This document shows positions 29,686 through 38,657 of a stretch of 64,000 nt of DNA, one piece after another. Below the pieces are notes generated by a model. That model worked only from the letters and a program-made list of their open reading frames with translations. It made no database searches and was not told where the DNA came from. Source of the DNA: Rhizobium sp. Q54 (GTDB taxonomy: Bacteria; Pseudomonadota; Alphaproteobacteria; Micropepsales; Micropepsaceae); assembly GCA_945882615.1 (NCBI GenBank), contig CAMCWK010000002.1, forward strand, positions 106,298 to 170,297. The letters are read 5' to 3'. A program made the translations under genes and the position numbers. How positions within the stretch are numbered: the first letter of the stretch is position 1; every line of letters begins with the position of its first letter.

Positions 29686-30125
29686 GTTGCGCCCTCCTCC
29701 ACGGCGTTCTTATAGGTATGCCAGGCCAGGGTGGCGCACTTCACCCGCATGGGGAATTCGGAAATCCCGCCCATCACTTCCAGCCGCTCGCGGTCGTCCT
29801 CGGCCAGATCGCTGGCGTCCTCACCCTTCACCAGATGCAGGAATCCCTGCATCAGCTTTTCCGCCTCAGCCTGCGAGCGGCCCTTGAGCATGTCGGTCAT
29901 CATCGAAGCCGAAGCCTGACTGATGGCGCAGCCCTTGCCTTCGAACTTGATATCGCCAACGCGGCCATCGGCATCCAGTTGCAGGTACACCGTCACCTTG
30001 TCGCCGCAAAGCGGGTTGTAGCCCTCCGCCTTGTGGCTGGCGCCCTCCATCACCCCATAGTGCCGGGGGTGGCGCGAATGATCCAGGATCACTTCCTGGT
30101 ACAGTTCCCTGAGCGCGCTATCCAT
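29682..30125 (-). CDS. sufU: SufU/NifU-like Fe-S assembly protein
   Basis: 147 residues from MDSALRELYQEVILDHSRHPRHYG. The conserved metal-binding residues appear in GYNPLCGDKV, FEGKGCAISQASASMM and RVKCATLAW. In the SUF context such proteins accept sulfur from SufS via a zinc site, though a scaffold role is also possible. The gene overlaps the sufS end by 8 bases. Confidence 0.94.
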   Translation of the reverse strand: MDSALRELYQEVILDHSRHPRHYGVMEGASHKAEGYNPLCGDKVTVYLQLDADGRVGDIKFEGKGCAISQASASMMTDMLKGRSQAEAEKLMQGFLHLVKGEDASDLAEDDRERLEVMGGISEFPMRVKCATLAWHTYKNAVEEGAT

Positions 30126-31419
30126 GGCCGAGAATTCCGCGCGCCTTGTGCAAACCGGCAATCAACGCATCGACATCGGTGCGGCTATTGTAAAGCGCAA
30201 AACTGGCACGGCTGGTCGATGCCACGCCAAAACGCTCCATCAGGACCTGGGCGCAATGATGCCCGGCGCGAACCGCCACGCCTTCGCGGTCCAGGATGGT
30301 GGCAAGGTCATGGGCATGCATGCCGTCGGCCTCGAAGGACAGGATCGCGCCCTTGCCCGGTGCATCGCCGATCACCCGCAGCCAGTTGAACTGGCCCACC
30401 TGCTGGCGGGCATAGGCAAGAAGATCATGCTCATGGGCCGCCACGGCGGCGCGGTCCAGCGACATCAGATAATCGAGCGCCGTGGCCAGGCCAACGCTTT
30501 CGATGATCGGCGGGGTGCCCGCCTCGAAGCGGGCGGGCGGATCGGCATAGGTGATGCGATCCTTCATCACTTCGCGGATCATCTCGCCGCCGCCATTGAA
30601 GGGCCGCATCTTTTTCAGATGCGCCGTCTTCGCGTAGAGCGCGCCAATGCCGGTCGGGCCATACAGCTTGTGACCGGTGATGGCATAAAAATCGATGTCC
30701 AGCGCCTGGACGTCCACCGTCTCATGCACCGCGCCCTGGCAACCATCGGCCAGCACCGGCACGCCCTTGGCATGGGCGCGGGCGACGATGTCCTTCAGCG
30801 GCGTGATGGTGCCCAAAACGTTGGACATGTGGGTGATGGCGACCAGTCTGGTCTTGGGACCGATGGCGGCGTCCAGCGCCGCGATATCCAGCGACCCGTC
30901 GTCGCGCACATCGACCCAGCGCAGCACAGCGCCCTGGCGCTCACGCAGGAAATGCCATGGCACAATATTGGAGTGGTGCTCCATCACCGAAAGCACGATC
31001 TCGTCGCCCGGCTGCATGGTGGGCATCAGATGGCTGTAGGCGACCAGATTGATGGCTTCGGTGCCGCCCTTGGTAAAGACGATCTCGTCCTCGCTGGCGG
31101 CATTCAGGAATTTCTGCACCGTGCGCCGCGCCGCCTCATAGCGGTCGGTGGCGGCGGCGGAGAGGAAATGCACCCCGCGATGGACATTGGCATATTCCTG
31201 GCGCGCGAAATTGCGCATCGTATCCAGCACCACATCCGGCTTCTGGGCCGAAGCGCCCGAATCCAGATAAACCAGCGGCTTGCCATAGACCTGCCGCGAC
31301 AGGATCGCGAAATCCGCCCGGGCTTTTTCCGCGTCAAAGCTTGTTCTCCGGTCCGCCGAAGGCGGAGCCGGGGGAGAAGCAGCGATTTTGCTCTTATTAT
31401 GTAGAAGGGGGGCGGTCAT
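30118..31419 (-). CDS. sufS: cysteine desulfurase SufS
   Basis: 433 residues. Group II desulfurase features: YLDSGASAQKP, the PLP Lys in AITGHKLYGPTGIG, the catalytic Cys in VRAGHHCAQVLMERFG. It makes persulfide sulfur for SufBCD. The N-terminus has about 25 additional residues (MTAPLLHNKSKIAASPPAPPSADRR region) before the family begins near FDAEKARADF; this stretch is encoded by a palindromic hairpin (31344-31378). Its ATG overlaps the sufD stop (ATGA). Confidence 0.96.
   Translation of the reverse strand: MTAPLLHNKSKIAASPPAPPSADRRTSFDAEKARADFAILSRQVYGKPLVYLDSGASAQKPDVVLDTMRNFARQEYANVHRGVHFLSAAATDRYEAARRTVQKFLNAASEDEIVFTKGGTEAINLVAYSHLMPTMQPGDEIVLSVMEHHSNIVPWHFLRERQGAVLRWVDVRDDGSLDIAALDAAIGPKTRLVAITHMSNVLGTITPLKDIVARAHAKGVPVLADGCQGAVHETVDVQALDIDFYAITGHKLYGPTGIGALYAKTAHLKKMRPFNGGGEMIREVMKDRITYADPPARFEAGTPPIIESVGLATALDYLMSLDRAAVAAHEHDLLAYARQQVGQFNWLRVIGDAPGKGAILSFEADGMHAHDLATILDREGVAVRAGHHCAQVLMERFGVASTSRASFALYNSRTDVDALIAGLHKARGILGHG
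31344..31378. repeat. palindromic element within the 5' end of sufS
   Basis: Outer arms TTCTCC and GGAGAA and inner arms CCGGTCCGCC and GGCGGAGCCGG around a GAA loop fold into one hairpin. It is in frame and encodes the SPPAPPSADRR part of the extra SufS N-terminus. Confidence 0.7.
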
Positions 31420-32537
31420 ACAAGCGCCTTCAACGCGGTCAGCAATTCGGTGCGCACCAGCTCACGCAGGTCGGTATTGGGGATTTCCGCCACCGCGTCT
31501 TCCAGAAAGGCCTGCAGCAGCAAACCGCGCGCCTCGGCTTCGGGAATGCCACGGGCGCGCAGGTAAAACAGCGATTCCGCGTCCAGATCGCCCACCGCCG
31601 CGCCATGGGCGCATTTGACGTCGTCAGCAAAAATTTCCAGCTCCGGCTTGAGATCGGCCTCGGCATTCTCGCCCAGCAGCAGCGCCTTGGCGCTCTGGTT
31701 GCTGTCGCTGCCATTGGCGCCCTTGGCCACCGTCACCTTGCCCTGATATACGGCTTTGGCGTGGCCGCCCGCCACATGCTTGAACAGCTGGGTGCTGCGA
31801 GTACCCACGGTACGATGGATAACATGGGTGGTCACGTCGCTGTGACGCTTGCCATCCAGCAGCGCAACACCGGACAGATGGGCCTCAGCACCCTCGCCTT
31901 CCAGCGCGATCTCCACTTCCATGCGTGACAGCTTGCTACCGAAGGCGGCGAAATGGGCGCGATACTGACCACCCTGTGCAATGCGCACCGACACTTCTTC
32001 CACCAGCACGGCGTCGCCGGCATTGGGCGACACCCGCACATGGTCCAGACGGGCGGCCTCGCCCAGCACGATTTCCAGACCGGCATTGCGGAATTTATCC
32101 ACCGTGACGCCTTCCACCAATGTCAGGGAGGCGCCATCTTCCAGCACCACAAGCCCGCGGACATGGCCGCTGCCGGTGAATTCAAATTTCAGCGGCTCGG
32201 CGACTGCCAAACCCCTGGGCACCCGGAAAGCGGTGCCACCCGCCGACAGCGAGAGGGACGCGGCGCTCATCACATTGCGACTGGCCAGTCCAAAATACTC
32301 TCTCACCCAGTCCGGCGGATTTGGCCCGGCCAGGTCGAAGGTTTCGACGCCGGACGGCAGATGGCTGATCCGCAGATCCGCCTGCCCGGCCCCGATCCCG
32401 GCTTCGCCCAGCGCCGATTTGAGGTCGGAATATTTCCACTCCTCGACGCGGCGATGCGGCACGCCCCGCGCGCGGAACACCGCCGCCGCTTCATTGCGGC
32501 GCGCCTCGGGCAGTCCCAGAGCAGTGATGCCGGTCAT
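31416..32537 (-). CDS. sufD: Fe-S cluster assembly protein SufD
   Basis: 373 residues with the C-terminal SufBD beta-helix: FKHVAGGHAKAVYQGKVTVAKGANGSDSNQSAKALLL, DDVKCAHGAAVGDLDAESLFYLRARGI and the C-terminal helices. SufD pairs with SufB in the SufBC2D scaffold and helps iron acquisition. The conserved histidine corresponding to the SufD site is in CAHGAA. ATGA overlaps join it to sufC upstream and sufS downstream. Confidence 0.96.
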   Translation of the reverse strand: MTGITALGLPEARRNEAAAVFRARGVPHRRVEEWKYSDLKSALGEAGIGAGQADLRISHLPSGVETFDLAGPNPPDWVREYFGLASRNVMSAASLSLSAGGTAFRVPRGLAVAEPLKFEFTGSGHVRGLVVLEDGASLTLVEGVTVDKFRNAGLEIVLGEAARLDHVRVSPNAGDAVLVEEVSVRIAQGGQYRAHFAAFGSKLSRMEVEIALEGEGAEAHLSGVALLDGKRHSDVTTHVIHRTVGTRSTQLFKHVAGGHAKAVYQGKVTVAKGANGSDSNQSAKALLLGENAEADLKPELEIFADDVKCAHGAAVGDLDAESLFYLRARGIPEAEARGLLLQAFLEDAVAEIPNTDLRELVRTELLTALKALV

Positions 32538-33283
32538 GCCGGCTCCTTAAGGATATGCTCATAACCCTTGGCTTCGAGCTCCAGCGCCAATTCCTTGCCG
32601 CCTTCCGCCACAATGCGGCCACCCGCCAGCACATGGATGCGGTCCGGCACGATGTAATCCAGCAGACGCTGGTAATGGGTGATGACCAGCATGGCGCGGG
32701 ACGGATCGCGCAGGGCATTGACGCCCTCGGCCACGACGCGCAGCGCATCGATGTCCAGGCCGGAATCGGTCTCATCCAGCACCGCCAGCTTCGGCTCGAA
32801 CACCGACATTTGCAGAATTTCCAGTCGCTTTTTTTCGCCGCCGGAAAAACCGACATTCAGGGCGCGCTTGAGCATCTCCTCGGAGACATTCAGCAACTTC
32901 GCCTTGGCGCGCACCTGCTTGAGCACACTGACGGCATCGAGATCGGGCTCGCCGCGCGCACGCCGCTGGGAGTTCAGCGCGGTCTTGAGGAAAGTCATGG
33001 TGGTGACGCCGGGAATCTCGACCGGATACTGCATCGCCAGGAACACGCCCTTGGCGGCGCGTTCTTCCGGCTTGAGCGCCGTCAGGTCCTCGCCATTATA
33101 GGTGATGGAACCCTCGGTGATATCGTACCCGGCACGGCCCGCCAGCACATAGGACAGCGTGGACTTGCCAGAACCGTTAGGGCCCATGATGGCATGCACC
33201 TGGCCCGGCTGGATCGACAGGGTCAAGCCCTTGAGGATTTCCTTGCCGCCGACCGAAACGTGCAGATTCTTGATATCCAGCAT
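32534..33283 (-). CDS. sufC: Fe-S cluster assembly ATPase SufC
   Basis: 249 residues from MLDIKNLHVSVGG. ABC ATPase motifs: Walker A GPNGSGKST, Q-loop MQYPVEIPG, signature FSGGEKKR, Walker B KLAVLDETDSGLD, H-loop ITHYQRLL. It powers the SufBD rearrangement in the cytoplasm. The ATG lies 2 bases after the sufB stop; upstream in-frame extension lies inside sufB and is rejected. Confidence 0.98.
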   Translation of the reverse strand: MLDIKNLHVSVGGKEILKGLTLSIQPGQVHAIMGPNGSGKSTLSYVLAGRAGYDITEGSITYNGEDLTALKPEERAAKGVFLAMQYPVEIPGVTTMTFLKTALNSQRRARGEPDLDAVSVLKQVRAKAKLLNVSEEMLKRALNVGFSGGEKKRLEILQMSVFEPKLAVLDETDSGLDIDALRVVAEGVNALRDPSRAMLVITHYQRLLDYIVPDRIHVLAGGRIVAEGGKELALELEAKGYEHILKEPA

Positions 33284-33285
33284 GA

Positions 33286-34737
33286 CTAACCCACAGAACC
33301 TTCCAGAGAGATGCCGACCAGCTTTTGCGCCTCGACGGCGAATTCCATCGGCAGTTGCTGCAGCACTTCGCGGCAGAAACCATTGACGATCAGCGACACC
33401 GCCTCGTCCTGCGGAATGCCGCGCTGCAGGCAATAAAACAGCTGGTCTTCCGCAATCTTGGAGGTGGTGGCTTCATGCTCGATGCGCGCGGTCGGATTGC
33501 GGCTTTCGATATAGGGCACAGTATGGGCGCCGCAGTCGCCGCCGATCAGCAGCGAGTCGCACTGGGTATAATTGCGCGCATTCTTCGCCTTGCCATAGAC
33601 GCTAACCAGCCCGCGATAGGTATTCTGCGCCTTGCCCGCCGAAATACCCTTGGAAATGATGCGCGAGCGGGTATTGGCGCCCAGATGGATCATCTTGGTG
33701 CCGGTATCGGCCTGCTGGTAATTGTTGGCGATAGCGATGGAATAAAATTCGCCCACGCTTTCATCGCCGCGCAGGATGCAGCTGGGATATTTCCAGGTGA
33801 TGGCCGAACCGGTCTCGACCTGGGTCCAGCTGATCTTGGACTTCTTGCCCCGGCAATCGCCGCGCTTGGTGACGAAGTTGAAGATGCCGCCGAGCCCATT
33901 CTCGTCACCGGGATACCAGTTCTGCACCGTGGAATATTTGATCTCGGCATTGTCCAGCGCCACCAGCTCGACCACGGCGGCATGGAGCTGGTTCTCGTCG
34001 CGCTTGGGCGCGGTGCAGCCTTCCAGATAGCTGACATAGCTGCCTTCGTCGGCAATGATGATGGTGCGTTCGAACTGGCCCGTCTCCGAGGCATTGATGC
34101 GGAAATAGGTGGAAAGCTCCATCGGGCAGCGCACGCCCTTGGGCACATAGACGAACGTGCCGTCGGAAAACACCGCCGCATTCAGCGTGGCGAAGAAATT
34201 GTCCGTCACCGGCACCACGCTGCCCAGATACTGTTTCACCAGATCGGGATAGTCGCGGATCGCTTCGGAAATCGGGCAGAAGATTACGCCTGCCTCGTTG
34301 AGCTTCTCCTTGAAGGTGGTGGCGACCGACACGCTGTCGAACACCGCATCCACCGCCACGCCGGCCAGCGCCATCTGCTCGTGCAGCGGAATGCCCAGCT
34401 TCTTGTAGGTCTCCAGCAGCTTGGGATCGACCTCGTCGAGGCTCTGCTTCAGCGGCGTGTTCTTGGGCGCGGCATAATAAAAGGCGTTCTGATAATCGAT
34501 CTTGGGATAATGCACCCGGGCCCAGTTCGGCTCCTTCATGGTCAGCCAGCGGCGAAACGCGCCCAGCCGCCATTCCAGCATCCATTCCGGCTCGCCCTTC
34601 TTGGCGGAAATAAAGCGCACCGTATCTTCCGACAGGCCACGCGGCGCCATGTCCATCTCAATATCGGTGACAAAGCCGTATTTGTACTTTTCGCCAATCT
34701 CGGCGACCTGCTGTTTGGTTTCCGCGGCGATACTCAT
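33286..34737 (-). CDS. sufB: Fe-S cluster assembly scaffold SufB
   Basis: 483 residues, standard length. It has the scaffold signatures [92 protein letters not shown] with the cysteine used for nascent cluster assembly, and [19 protein letters not shown]. It overlaps the upstream desulfurase gene by four bases (ATGA). Confidence 0.98.
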   Translation of the reverse strand: MSIAAETKQQVAEIGEKYKYGFVTDIEMDMAPRGLSEDTVRFISAKKGEPEWMLEWRLGAFRRWLTMKEPNWARVHYPKIDYQNAFYYAAPKNTPLKQSLDEVDPKLLETYKKLGIPLHEQMALAGVAVDAVFDSVSVATTFKEKLNEAGVIFCPISEAIRDYPDLVKQYLGSVVPVTDNFFATLNAAVFSDGTFVYVPKGVRCPMELSTYFRINASETGQFERTIIIADEGSYVSYLEGCTAPKRDENQLHAAVVELVALDNAEIKYSTVQNWYPGDENGLGGIFNFVTKRGDCRGKKSKISWTQVETGSAITWKYPSCILRGDESVGEFYSIAIANNYQQADTGTKMIHLGANTRSRIISKGISAGKAQNTYRGLVSVYGKAKNARNYTQCDSLLIGGDCGAHTVPYIESRNPTARIEHEATTSKIAEDQLFYCLQRGIPQDEAVSLIVNGFCREVLQQLPMEFAVEAQKLVGISLEGSVG

Positions 34738-35891
34738 GCCGCCTCCCTCGCGCGCACGCGCTCATGCAGCTTGACCAACGAACGAACCCCGGCATGGACG
34801 TCGTCCATGGTAGAGGACCAGCCAAAGCTGGCGCGAAGGGCGCAGGCAGCCAGGCTTTCCTCGATTCCCATGGCAGTTAGAACATGGCTGACCGCCACTT
34901 TGCCGCTGGAGCAGGTCGAACCCGAACTCATCATCACGCCATCCAGGTCCAGACCGATCAGCGCGGTTTCCGCCGTCAGACCGGGAATTGCAAAGCCGGA
35001 CGTGCTGCACAGGCGCGGCGACTGCTCGCCAAAGATCACTGTTCCGGGAATCGCCGCCTTTAGCGCGGCCTCAAAATGATCGCGCAAATGGGCAATACGG
35101 GTGCGTTCGCCCTCAGCATCACGCATCGCATGGGCGGCCGCGCCAAAGCCCGCAATGCCGGATAGGTTTTCCGATCCCGCACGCAGACCCCGCTGATGCC
35201 CGCCGCCCACCAGTTGCGGCGCCAGCGGCGCTCCATCGGCCACGATCAGGGCACCCGATCCGATCGGAGCTGCCAACTTGTGACCCGATAAGACCATGTA
35301 GTCGCAAAGCGCGAAATCCAGATCGATCTTTCCGGCCGCCGGCACGGCATCGACCATCAGCAACCCACCCGCCTCACGGACAAGCCGCGAAACATCGGCG
35401 ATGGGCTGAATGACGCCAATCTCGTTGTTGGCGGCCATCACCGCCACAAGCGTGCGGCCCTTGCCCTCGCGCAGTGCCACGCGCAGCGCCTCGAGATCGA
35501 TCACGCCATCCGCGGCTACCGGCAGAACCGTCACATGGACCCAGGGAAAACGTTCCGCCAGGCGATTGGCGCTGGCCAGAACCGCCTTGTGCTCGATGGC
35601 GGAAACGAAAATGCGGGTGATGCGCGAATCATCGCCTTCCAGCGAACCTTCGGCGGCACCCAACAATGCCAGATGGCAGGATTCGGTGGCACCGCTGGTG
35701 AAGACGACCTGCGCGGGTTTGGCGCTGACCAATGCGGCAATGCGCTCACGCGCCTCTTCCATGACGGCGCGCGCGGCGCGGCCGGCGCCATGAATGGATG
35801 ACGGGTTGCCGCCGATGGTTAGTGCATGCGTCACCGCTGAGAGGGACTCGGGGCGTAGCGGCGATGTGGCGTTGTGATCCAGGTAATGCAT
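34734..35891 (-). CDS. IscS/NifS-like cysteine desulfurase (second desulfurase of the operon)
   Basis: 385 residues of the group I (NifS/IscS) type: [50 protein letters not shown], the PLP Lys in [17 protein letters not shown], and the catalytic Cys in [17 protein letters not shown]. It sits between iscR and sufB, so the operon carries both a group I and a group II desulfurase. It may supply sulfur for tRNA thiolation or other acceptors as well as SUF. It starts 1 base after the iscR stop. Confidence 0.93.
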   Translation of the reverse strand: MHYLDHNATSPLRPESLSAVTHALTIGGNPSSIHGAGRAARAVMEEARERIAALVSAKPAQVVFTSGATESCHLALLGAAEGSLEGDDSRITRIFVSAIEHKAVLASANRLAERFPWVHVTVLPVAADGVIDLEALRVALREGKGRTLVAVMAANNEIGVIQPIADVSRLVREAGGLLMVDAVPAAGKIDLDFALCDYMVLSGHKLAAPIGSGALIVADGAPLAPQLVGGGHQRGLRAGSENLSGIAGFGAAAHAMRDAEGERTRIAHLRDHFEAALKAAIPGTVIFGEQSPRLCSTSGFAIPGLTAETALIGLDLDGVMMSSGSTCSSGKVAVSHVLTAMGIEESLAACALRASFGWSSTMDDVHAGVRSLVKLHERVRAREAA

Positions 35892-35892
35892 G

Positions 35893-36384
35893 TCAGGCAG
35901 CCGCGGTCTCGCTGTCGAGACCAGCGCTCATATCGTTGCAGGGTTTGGCGCGGCCCAGCACCCGGCGTTCCACCACATCGGCCAGGGAAACCGAGGACAG
36001 GAAAACATGAATCTGCTGTCCCAGTTCTTCCCACAGATCGTGGGTGACGCAGCGCGCGCCCGTTTTGGTGCAACCCTTGGTGCTGCCGGTCTTGCAGCGG
36101 GTGGCCGCGATGGGTTCATCGACCGCCAGGATGATGTCGGCGATCCGCAATTCGCCGGAGGGGCGCGACAGACGATAGCCGCCGCCGGGCCCGCGCACAC
36201 TGGTGACCAGGCCGCCGCGCCGCAGCTTGGCGAACAGCTGTTCCAGATAAGAGAGGGAAATATCCTGGCGGGCCGCAATATCGGCCAGCGCCACAGGCCG
36301 GGAGTCGGATTTCATGTCGGCGGCATTGCCGGCCAGGTCGGCCATCGCCATCACCGCATAACGTCCCTTGGTGCTTAGCCGCAT
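35893..36384 (-). CDS. iscR: Rrf2-family Fe-S regulator IscR
   Basis: 163 residues from MRLSTKGRYAVMAMADLA. A winged helix (LADIAARQDISLSYLEQLFAKLRRGGLVTSVRGPGGGYRL) is followed by the cluster-binding loop with three cysteines and a histidine, CKTGSTKGC...GARCVTHDLW. This fits IscR, which represses the Suf operon when it holds a 2Fe-2S cluster. Spacing between the first two cysteines (8 residues apart) is wider than in the E. coli protein. The upstream promoter is embedded in an IscR-type operator, consistent with autoregulation of the whole nine-gene operon. Confidence 0.94.
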   Translation of the reverse strand: MRLSTKGRYAVMAMADLAGNAADMKSDSRPVALADIAARQDISLSYLEQLFAKLRRGGLVTSVRGPGGGYRLSRPSGELRIADIILAVDEPIAATRCKTGSTKGCTKTGARCVTHDLWEELGQQIHVFLSSVSLADVVERRVLGRAKPCNDMSAGLDSETAAA

Positions 36385-36478
36385 GACAGTTCCTTTTGCG
36401 AAAGCGGCGTTTTCCCTTGCTTTTTGACCCCCCTCCCGGTGTAGAGAAGCCAAGCCTCAGGAATGCCTGATGGCCCGG

Positions 36479-36511
36479 GATATAGAGTTCCCGACTAGAT
36501 TGGTCAAGTAT
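36479..36511 (-). promoter_or_regulatory. SUF operon promoter within an IscR type 1 site
   Basis: On the minus strand TTGACC (36507-36502) and TATATC (36484-36479) are 17 bases apart. The 25 bases 36511-36487, ATACTTGACC..CTAGTCGGG, match 21 of 25 positions of the E. coli type 1 IscR consensus, whose half-sites are YYGAC and AGTC. Binding would cover the -35 and spacer. The transcript would start near 36472, about 88 bases before iscR. Confidence 0.85.
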
Positions 36512-36633
36512 TCGCGGCGCATAGGTGGGGTGATCTGCAAGCATCTGAAATATCACGGTTTTATTTGGGCCTAAACGCCCCGAAAACCTGACTTTTTTGC
36601 TGGCAGATAGCCCGGTGGGGAAAACAAAAAGCC

Positions 36634-37290
36634 ATGCCTGACATCATTCTCCCCGGCTCGGCGGGGCGCATCGAAGCGCGCTATCAGCGGCAAAAGGCGC
36701 CCGGTGCGCCGATGGCGCTGGTGCTGCACCCCCATCCCCAGTTCGGCGGCACCATGAACAATCCGCTGGTCTATGACCTGTTTCACATGTTCCACGGGCT
36801 GGGCTGCACCACCGTGCGCTTCAATTTTCGCGGCGTCGGCCGCAGCCAGGGCAGCTTCGACAATGGCGCGGGCGAATTGTCCGATGCCGCCGCCATCCTG
36901 GACTGGATGAACACGCTGTATCCCAACCCGTCCAATGTCTGGGTCTGCGGCATCTCCTTCGGCGCCTGGATCGGCATGCAGCTTTTGATGCGCCGTCCGG
37001 AAATCACCGGCTTCGTCTCCATCGCCCCGCCCGCCAGCATGTATGACTTTGCATTTCTGGCGCCCTGCCCCGCTTCGGGCCTGATCGTTCACGGCACCAA
37101 GGACAATGTGGTTCCGGAAGCCGATGTCCAGAAGCTGGTCGACCGGCTGACCGCCCAGAAGGGCATCAAGATCACCTACAACAAGATCGACGGCGCCAAT
37201 CACTTCTTCGACAAGCATGAAGCCGATGTGGTGGAGACGGTGAAGGAATACGTCTCCAACATGATGAGCAAGCCGCGCGAAGGCCGCTGA
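36634..37290 (+). CDS. alpha/beta hydrolase
   Basis: 218 residues. The nucleophile Ser is in VCGISFGAWIG, the acid in IVHGTKDNVVPEADV and the His in DGANHFFDKH, so the triad is intact. The N-terminus ALVLHPHPQFGGTMNNPLVYDLFHMFHGLGCTTVRFNFRGVGRSQG is typical of the YpfH/COG2945-like small hydrolases. No signal peptide; a cytoplasmic esterase or thioesterase of unknown substrate. It is divergent from the suf operon across about 250 bases. Confidence 0.9.
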   Translation: MPDIILPGSAGRIEARYQRQKAPGAPMALVLHPHPQFGGTMNNPLVYDLFHMFHGLGCTTVRFNFRGVGRSQGSFDNGAGELSDAAAILDWMNTLYPNPSNVWVCGISFGAWIGMQLLMRRPEITGFVSIAPPASMYDFAFLAPCPASGLIVHGTKDNVVPEADVQKLVDRLTAQKGIKITYNKIDGANHFFDKHEADVVETVKEYVSNMMSKPREGR

Positions 37291-37299
37291 GATCGCACC

Positions 37300-37521
37300 A
37301 TGTGGGCCGTTGTTGTTGTTACCGTGAATCTTCTGGCCGGGCCGCAGGCCATCGTCGTCACCGCGCCGGGCACCTTCAAGACCGAAGCCGGTTGTCTCGC
37401 CGCGATCAAGGCATCGGTACCTGCTTCACTTGATGCACCCAGCAAGGCCGCTTTCGCGTCGGGCGCGCGCAAGTATGTCTGCGTGCGGGTGGATGAACTC
37501 GGCGCGCTGCCGCCGCACTGA
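37300..37521 (+). CDS. small hypothetical protein
   Basis: 73 residues, starting MWAVVVVTVNLLAGPQAIVV and containing AGCLAAIKASVPASL and YVCVRVDEL. Two cysteines and an N-terminal hydrophobic stretch suggest an exported small protein, but no family is recognised. It begins 9 bases after the hydrolase stop and is probably co-transcribed with it; it then faces anmK tail-to-tail. Confidence 0.55.
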   Translation: MWAVVVVTVNLLAGPQAIVVTAPGTFKTEAGCLAAIKASVPASLDAPSKAAFASGARKYVCVRVDELGALPPH

Positions 37522-37526
37522 GCCCT

Positions 37527-38618
37527 TCAGGCCTTCCAGAATTTTCCGCCCGTCATGGGATGCGCAACGCCTGTGGTGGTCGGCAGCGATAGCGGCAATC
37601 CCCGTTTCGCGCGCATCGCCAGATAGGCGAAGCCTTCGGCTTCCAGCGCGTCGCCATCCCATCCCATGTCGTCCGCCGCGATCACGGGCGCACCCACCCG
37701 CTCTTTCAGCATCGCCATCAAGGTCCTGTTGTGACGTCCGCCGCCGCTGACGATCCAGCTTTTCGCCTCTTGCGGGAAATGCTCCGCGGCGCGCGCCAGC
37801 GACGCGGCAGTGAAAGCCGTGAGTGTCGCCGCGCCGTCGGCCGCTGACAGCCCCTCGACGGCTTCCATGCCGAAATCCATCCGGTCCAGGGACTTGGGCG
37901 GAACGCGTGTGAAAAATTTATTGTCCAGCATTAGGGCCAGCACCGCTTCATCCACTTTACCCGTGGCTGCCATGGCGCCGTCCCAATCCACCGACTTACC
38001 AGTGTGGCGCTGGATCCAGTCATCGATCGGGGCATTGCCCGGACCAGTGTCGAAGGCCAACACCGTGTCGCCCTCTATATAAGTGACCTGGGCGACACCG
38101 CCGATATTGACCACCACCAGGGGTTCGGGCTGGCCGAGCTGCCGGGCCCGCGCGGCATGGTAGAGCGGCATCAAGGGGGCGCCCTGCCCGCCCGCCGCCA
38201 CATCGGCGCTGCGGAAATCATTGATCACATCGATGCCCGTCAGCCGCGCCAGCAGCGCGCCGTCGCCGATCTGCCAGGTCCAGCGCTGATCGGGCCGGTG
38301 CAAAATGGTCTGACCGTGAAAGCCGATCAGGTCCGCGGCCCCGGTTTTTTCCCGCAAGGACCTCACCGCCGCGGCATGAAATTCGGTCAGAATCCGTTCG
38401 GCCTGATGGATGGAGTCCGGCACGGCCCCGCCTTGCGGCACGGACCGGGCGGTTTCCAGCGCCCCGCGCAACAGGGCGCGGACCTCTTCGGTATAAGGCA
38501 CGGTCAGGCTGGGACCGGGGCGTGCGATGTCCTGGCCATCGGTTTCCAGCAGGGCGGCGTCAACACCGTCGAGCGACGTACCGCTCATCAGGCCCATGAC
38601 TTTCAAGGTTTCCGCCAT
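37527..38618 (-). CDS. anmK: anhydro-N-acetylmuramic acid kinase
   Basis: 363 residues from MAETLKVMGLMSGTSLDGVDAALL. The ATP-binding GLMSGTSLDG and the phosphate-binding IGDGALLA, VINDFRSADVAAGGQGAPLMPLYHA, NIGGVAQVTYI and FDTGPGN motifs are clear. It phosphorylates anhydroMurNAc recovered from peptidoglycan turnover. It is divergent from tyrS with only 39 bases between starts; the open frame upstream of 38618 is antisense to tyrS and rejected. Confidence 0.96.
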   Translation of the reverse strand: MAETLKVMGLMSGTSLDGVDAALLETDGQDIARPGPSLTVPYTEEVRALLRGALETARSVPQGGAVPDSIHQAERILTEFHAAAVRSLREKTGAADLIGFHGQTILHRPDQRWTWQIGDGALLARLTGIDVINDFRSADVAAGGQGAPLMPLYHAARARQLGQPEPLVVVNIGGVAQVTYIEGDTVLAFDTGPGNAPIDDWIQRHTGKSVDWDGAMAATGKVDEAVLALMLDNKFFTRVPPKSLDRMDFGMEAVEGLSAADGAATLTAFTAASLARAAEHFPQEAKSWIVSGGGRHNRTLMAMLKERVGAPVIAADDMGWDGDALEAEGFAYLAMRAKRGLPLSLPTTTGVAHPMTGGKFWKA

Positions 38619-38657
38619 TCGTGCTATGCCGCCTGCACCCAAAGCAGAGTCTATAGC

